Below, in pieces: positions 14,287 to 14,789 of a stretch of 14,789 nt of DNA. Source of the stretch: Methanomassiliicoccaceae archaeon UBA113 (lineage in GTDB: Archaea; Thermoplasmatota; Thermoplasmata; Methanomassiliicoccales; Methanomethylophilaceae). Made by a program: the position numbers and the translations under genes. Below the pieces are notes generated by a model that saw nothing but the letters and a program-made list of their open reading frames with translations, did not search any database and was not told the origin of the DNA. The DNA lies in NCBI GenBank assembly GCA_002506175.1, contig DAXB01000065.1, positions 1 to 14,789 on the forward strand. The letters are read 5' to 3'. Numbering within the stretch: position 1 is the stretch's first letter; every line of letters starts with the position of its first letter.

Positions 14287-14789
14287 TCAGGCCTTCCTCC
14301 TGTTACGGAAGGAGACCTTTGAGTCTTTCATGTTGATGACGGCATCCTCGAGCTTCTTGATGAGGTCTGACATGGTCTTTCCCAAATCGTATCCGACCTC
14401 CTTCATCATGACGTTGGTTCCGTTGATGAACAGCCTAGCGGTGATGCTGTACTTGGGGTTACCCCCTATCTCGTTGTACCTCGAGACATGTATGTTGAGG
14501 GATTCCGGCTTGTAGATCTTGGACACCTTGGCGATCATCGCCTCGATATCCGCGTAGATTCCATCGGTATAATCCTTCTCGTCATCCTCGAGACCGCTGA
14601 TCTGAACGAACAGCATGTCCCTCTCCCTGCATGCGGATACGAGCTCCAGCACGTCGTACTCGGTGAGCACTCCGACCAGGCACTTCGTCTCCAGTACGGG
14701 CAGGGTGGAGAACTTGTTCTCTACCATGATCGACACGGCTTCCGCCACATCCGAATCCCACTCGATGGTCTTCGCCGAGGTGGTGGCTA
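14287..14789 (-). CDS. CBS-domain protein with C-terminal HPF/S30AE-like domain, 5'-truncated by the window edge
   Basis: The frame is open to the right edge, so the start lies beyond 14789; the GTG at 14748 is internal. In the 166 visible residues, 1-52 are a CBS motif (KTIEWDSDVAEAV, then FSTLPVLE and LVGVLTEYDVLELV), which in pairs binds adenine nucleotides. Residues about 59-157 follow the beta-alpha-beta-beta-beta-alpha pattern of the ribosome hibernation factor / sigma-54 modulation (S30AE) fold: VQISGLEDDE, a helix at about 75-91, LNIHVSRYNE, YSITARLFIN, MMKEVGYDLG, a helix at about 137-155, and a basic tail (SFRNRRKA). CBS-plus-HPF-like fusions occur in archaea; such a protein could tie ribosome inactivation to energy state. 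The CBS call is firm. The HPF-like call rests on pattern recognition without a search. It is transcribed toward the surface protein gene, with a hairpin between them. Confidence 0.75.
   Translation of the reverse strand, partial: ATTSAKTIEWDSDVAEAVSIMVENKFSTLPVLETKCLVGVLTEYDVLELVSACRERDMLFVQISGLEDDEKDYTDGIYADIEAMIAKVSKIYKPESLNIHVSRYNEIGGNPKYSITARLFINGTNVMMKEVGYDLGKTMSDLIKKLEDAVINMKDSKVSFRNRRKA

Overview
The window reads as chromosomal DNA of a euryarchaeon, most likely a methanogen of the Methanomassiliicoccales/Thermoplasmata group. The lineage is an inference. It rests on archaeal TATA boxes in front of most genes, some placed for leaderless transcription, an archaeal-type valyl-tRNA synthetase, ChlI/ChlD-type chelatase ATPases, a very large beta-rich surface protein, and nine stop codons none of which is TAG. 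No rRNA, tRNA, CRISPR array, insertion sequence or phage gene was seen. Coding density is high and no gene-free gap exceeds about 210 bases.

Layout. Positions 1-2578 (+) hold two tandem DEAD-box RNA helicases with DbpA/CsdA-type RNA-binding C-termini; the first is cut by the window start. A UUCG-loop terminator at about 2594-2614 separates them from a minus-strand block. That block holds, in transcription order, valS (9501-6892), a chlI-like AAA+ gene (6808-5756) joined by an ATGA overlap to a chlD-like AAA+/VWA gene (5759-3951), and an AAA ATPase with a DUF4143/nuclease-like C-terminus (3848-2616). The last gene has two near-identical palindromes at its promoter.

Positions 9673-10338 (+) encode a tail-anchored coiled-coil protein, divergent from valS. 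Positions 14077-10499 (-) encode a 1192-residue secreted, C-terminally anchored surface protein in visibly more AT-rich DNA. The right edge (14789-14287, -) holds the C-terminal part of a CBS-domain protein fused to what looks like a ribosome hibernation (HPF/S30AE-like) domain.

Functionally the window mixes translation and RNA handling (two helicases, ValRS, CBS-HPF protein), tetrapyrrole metal insertion (ChlI/ChlD, probably with a CobN-type partner encoded elsewhere), and accessory or surface genes (AAA-DUF4143, coiled-coil membrane protein, giant surface protein). No wholly new system is evident. The points most worth a second look are the twin operators before the AAA-DUF4143 gene, the lysine-free KMSKS-equivalent loop of ValRS, the CBS-HPF fusion, and the dyad-rich control region of the surface protein.
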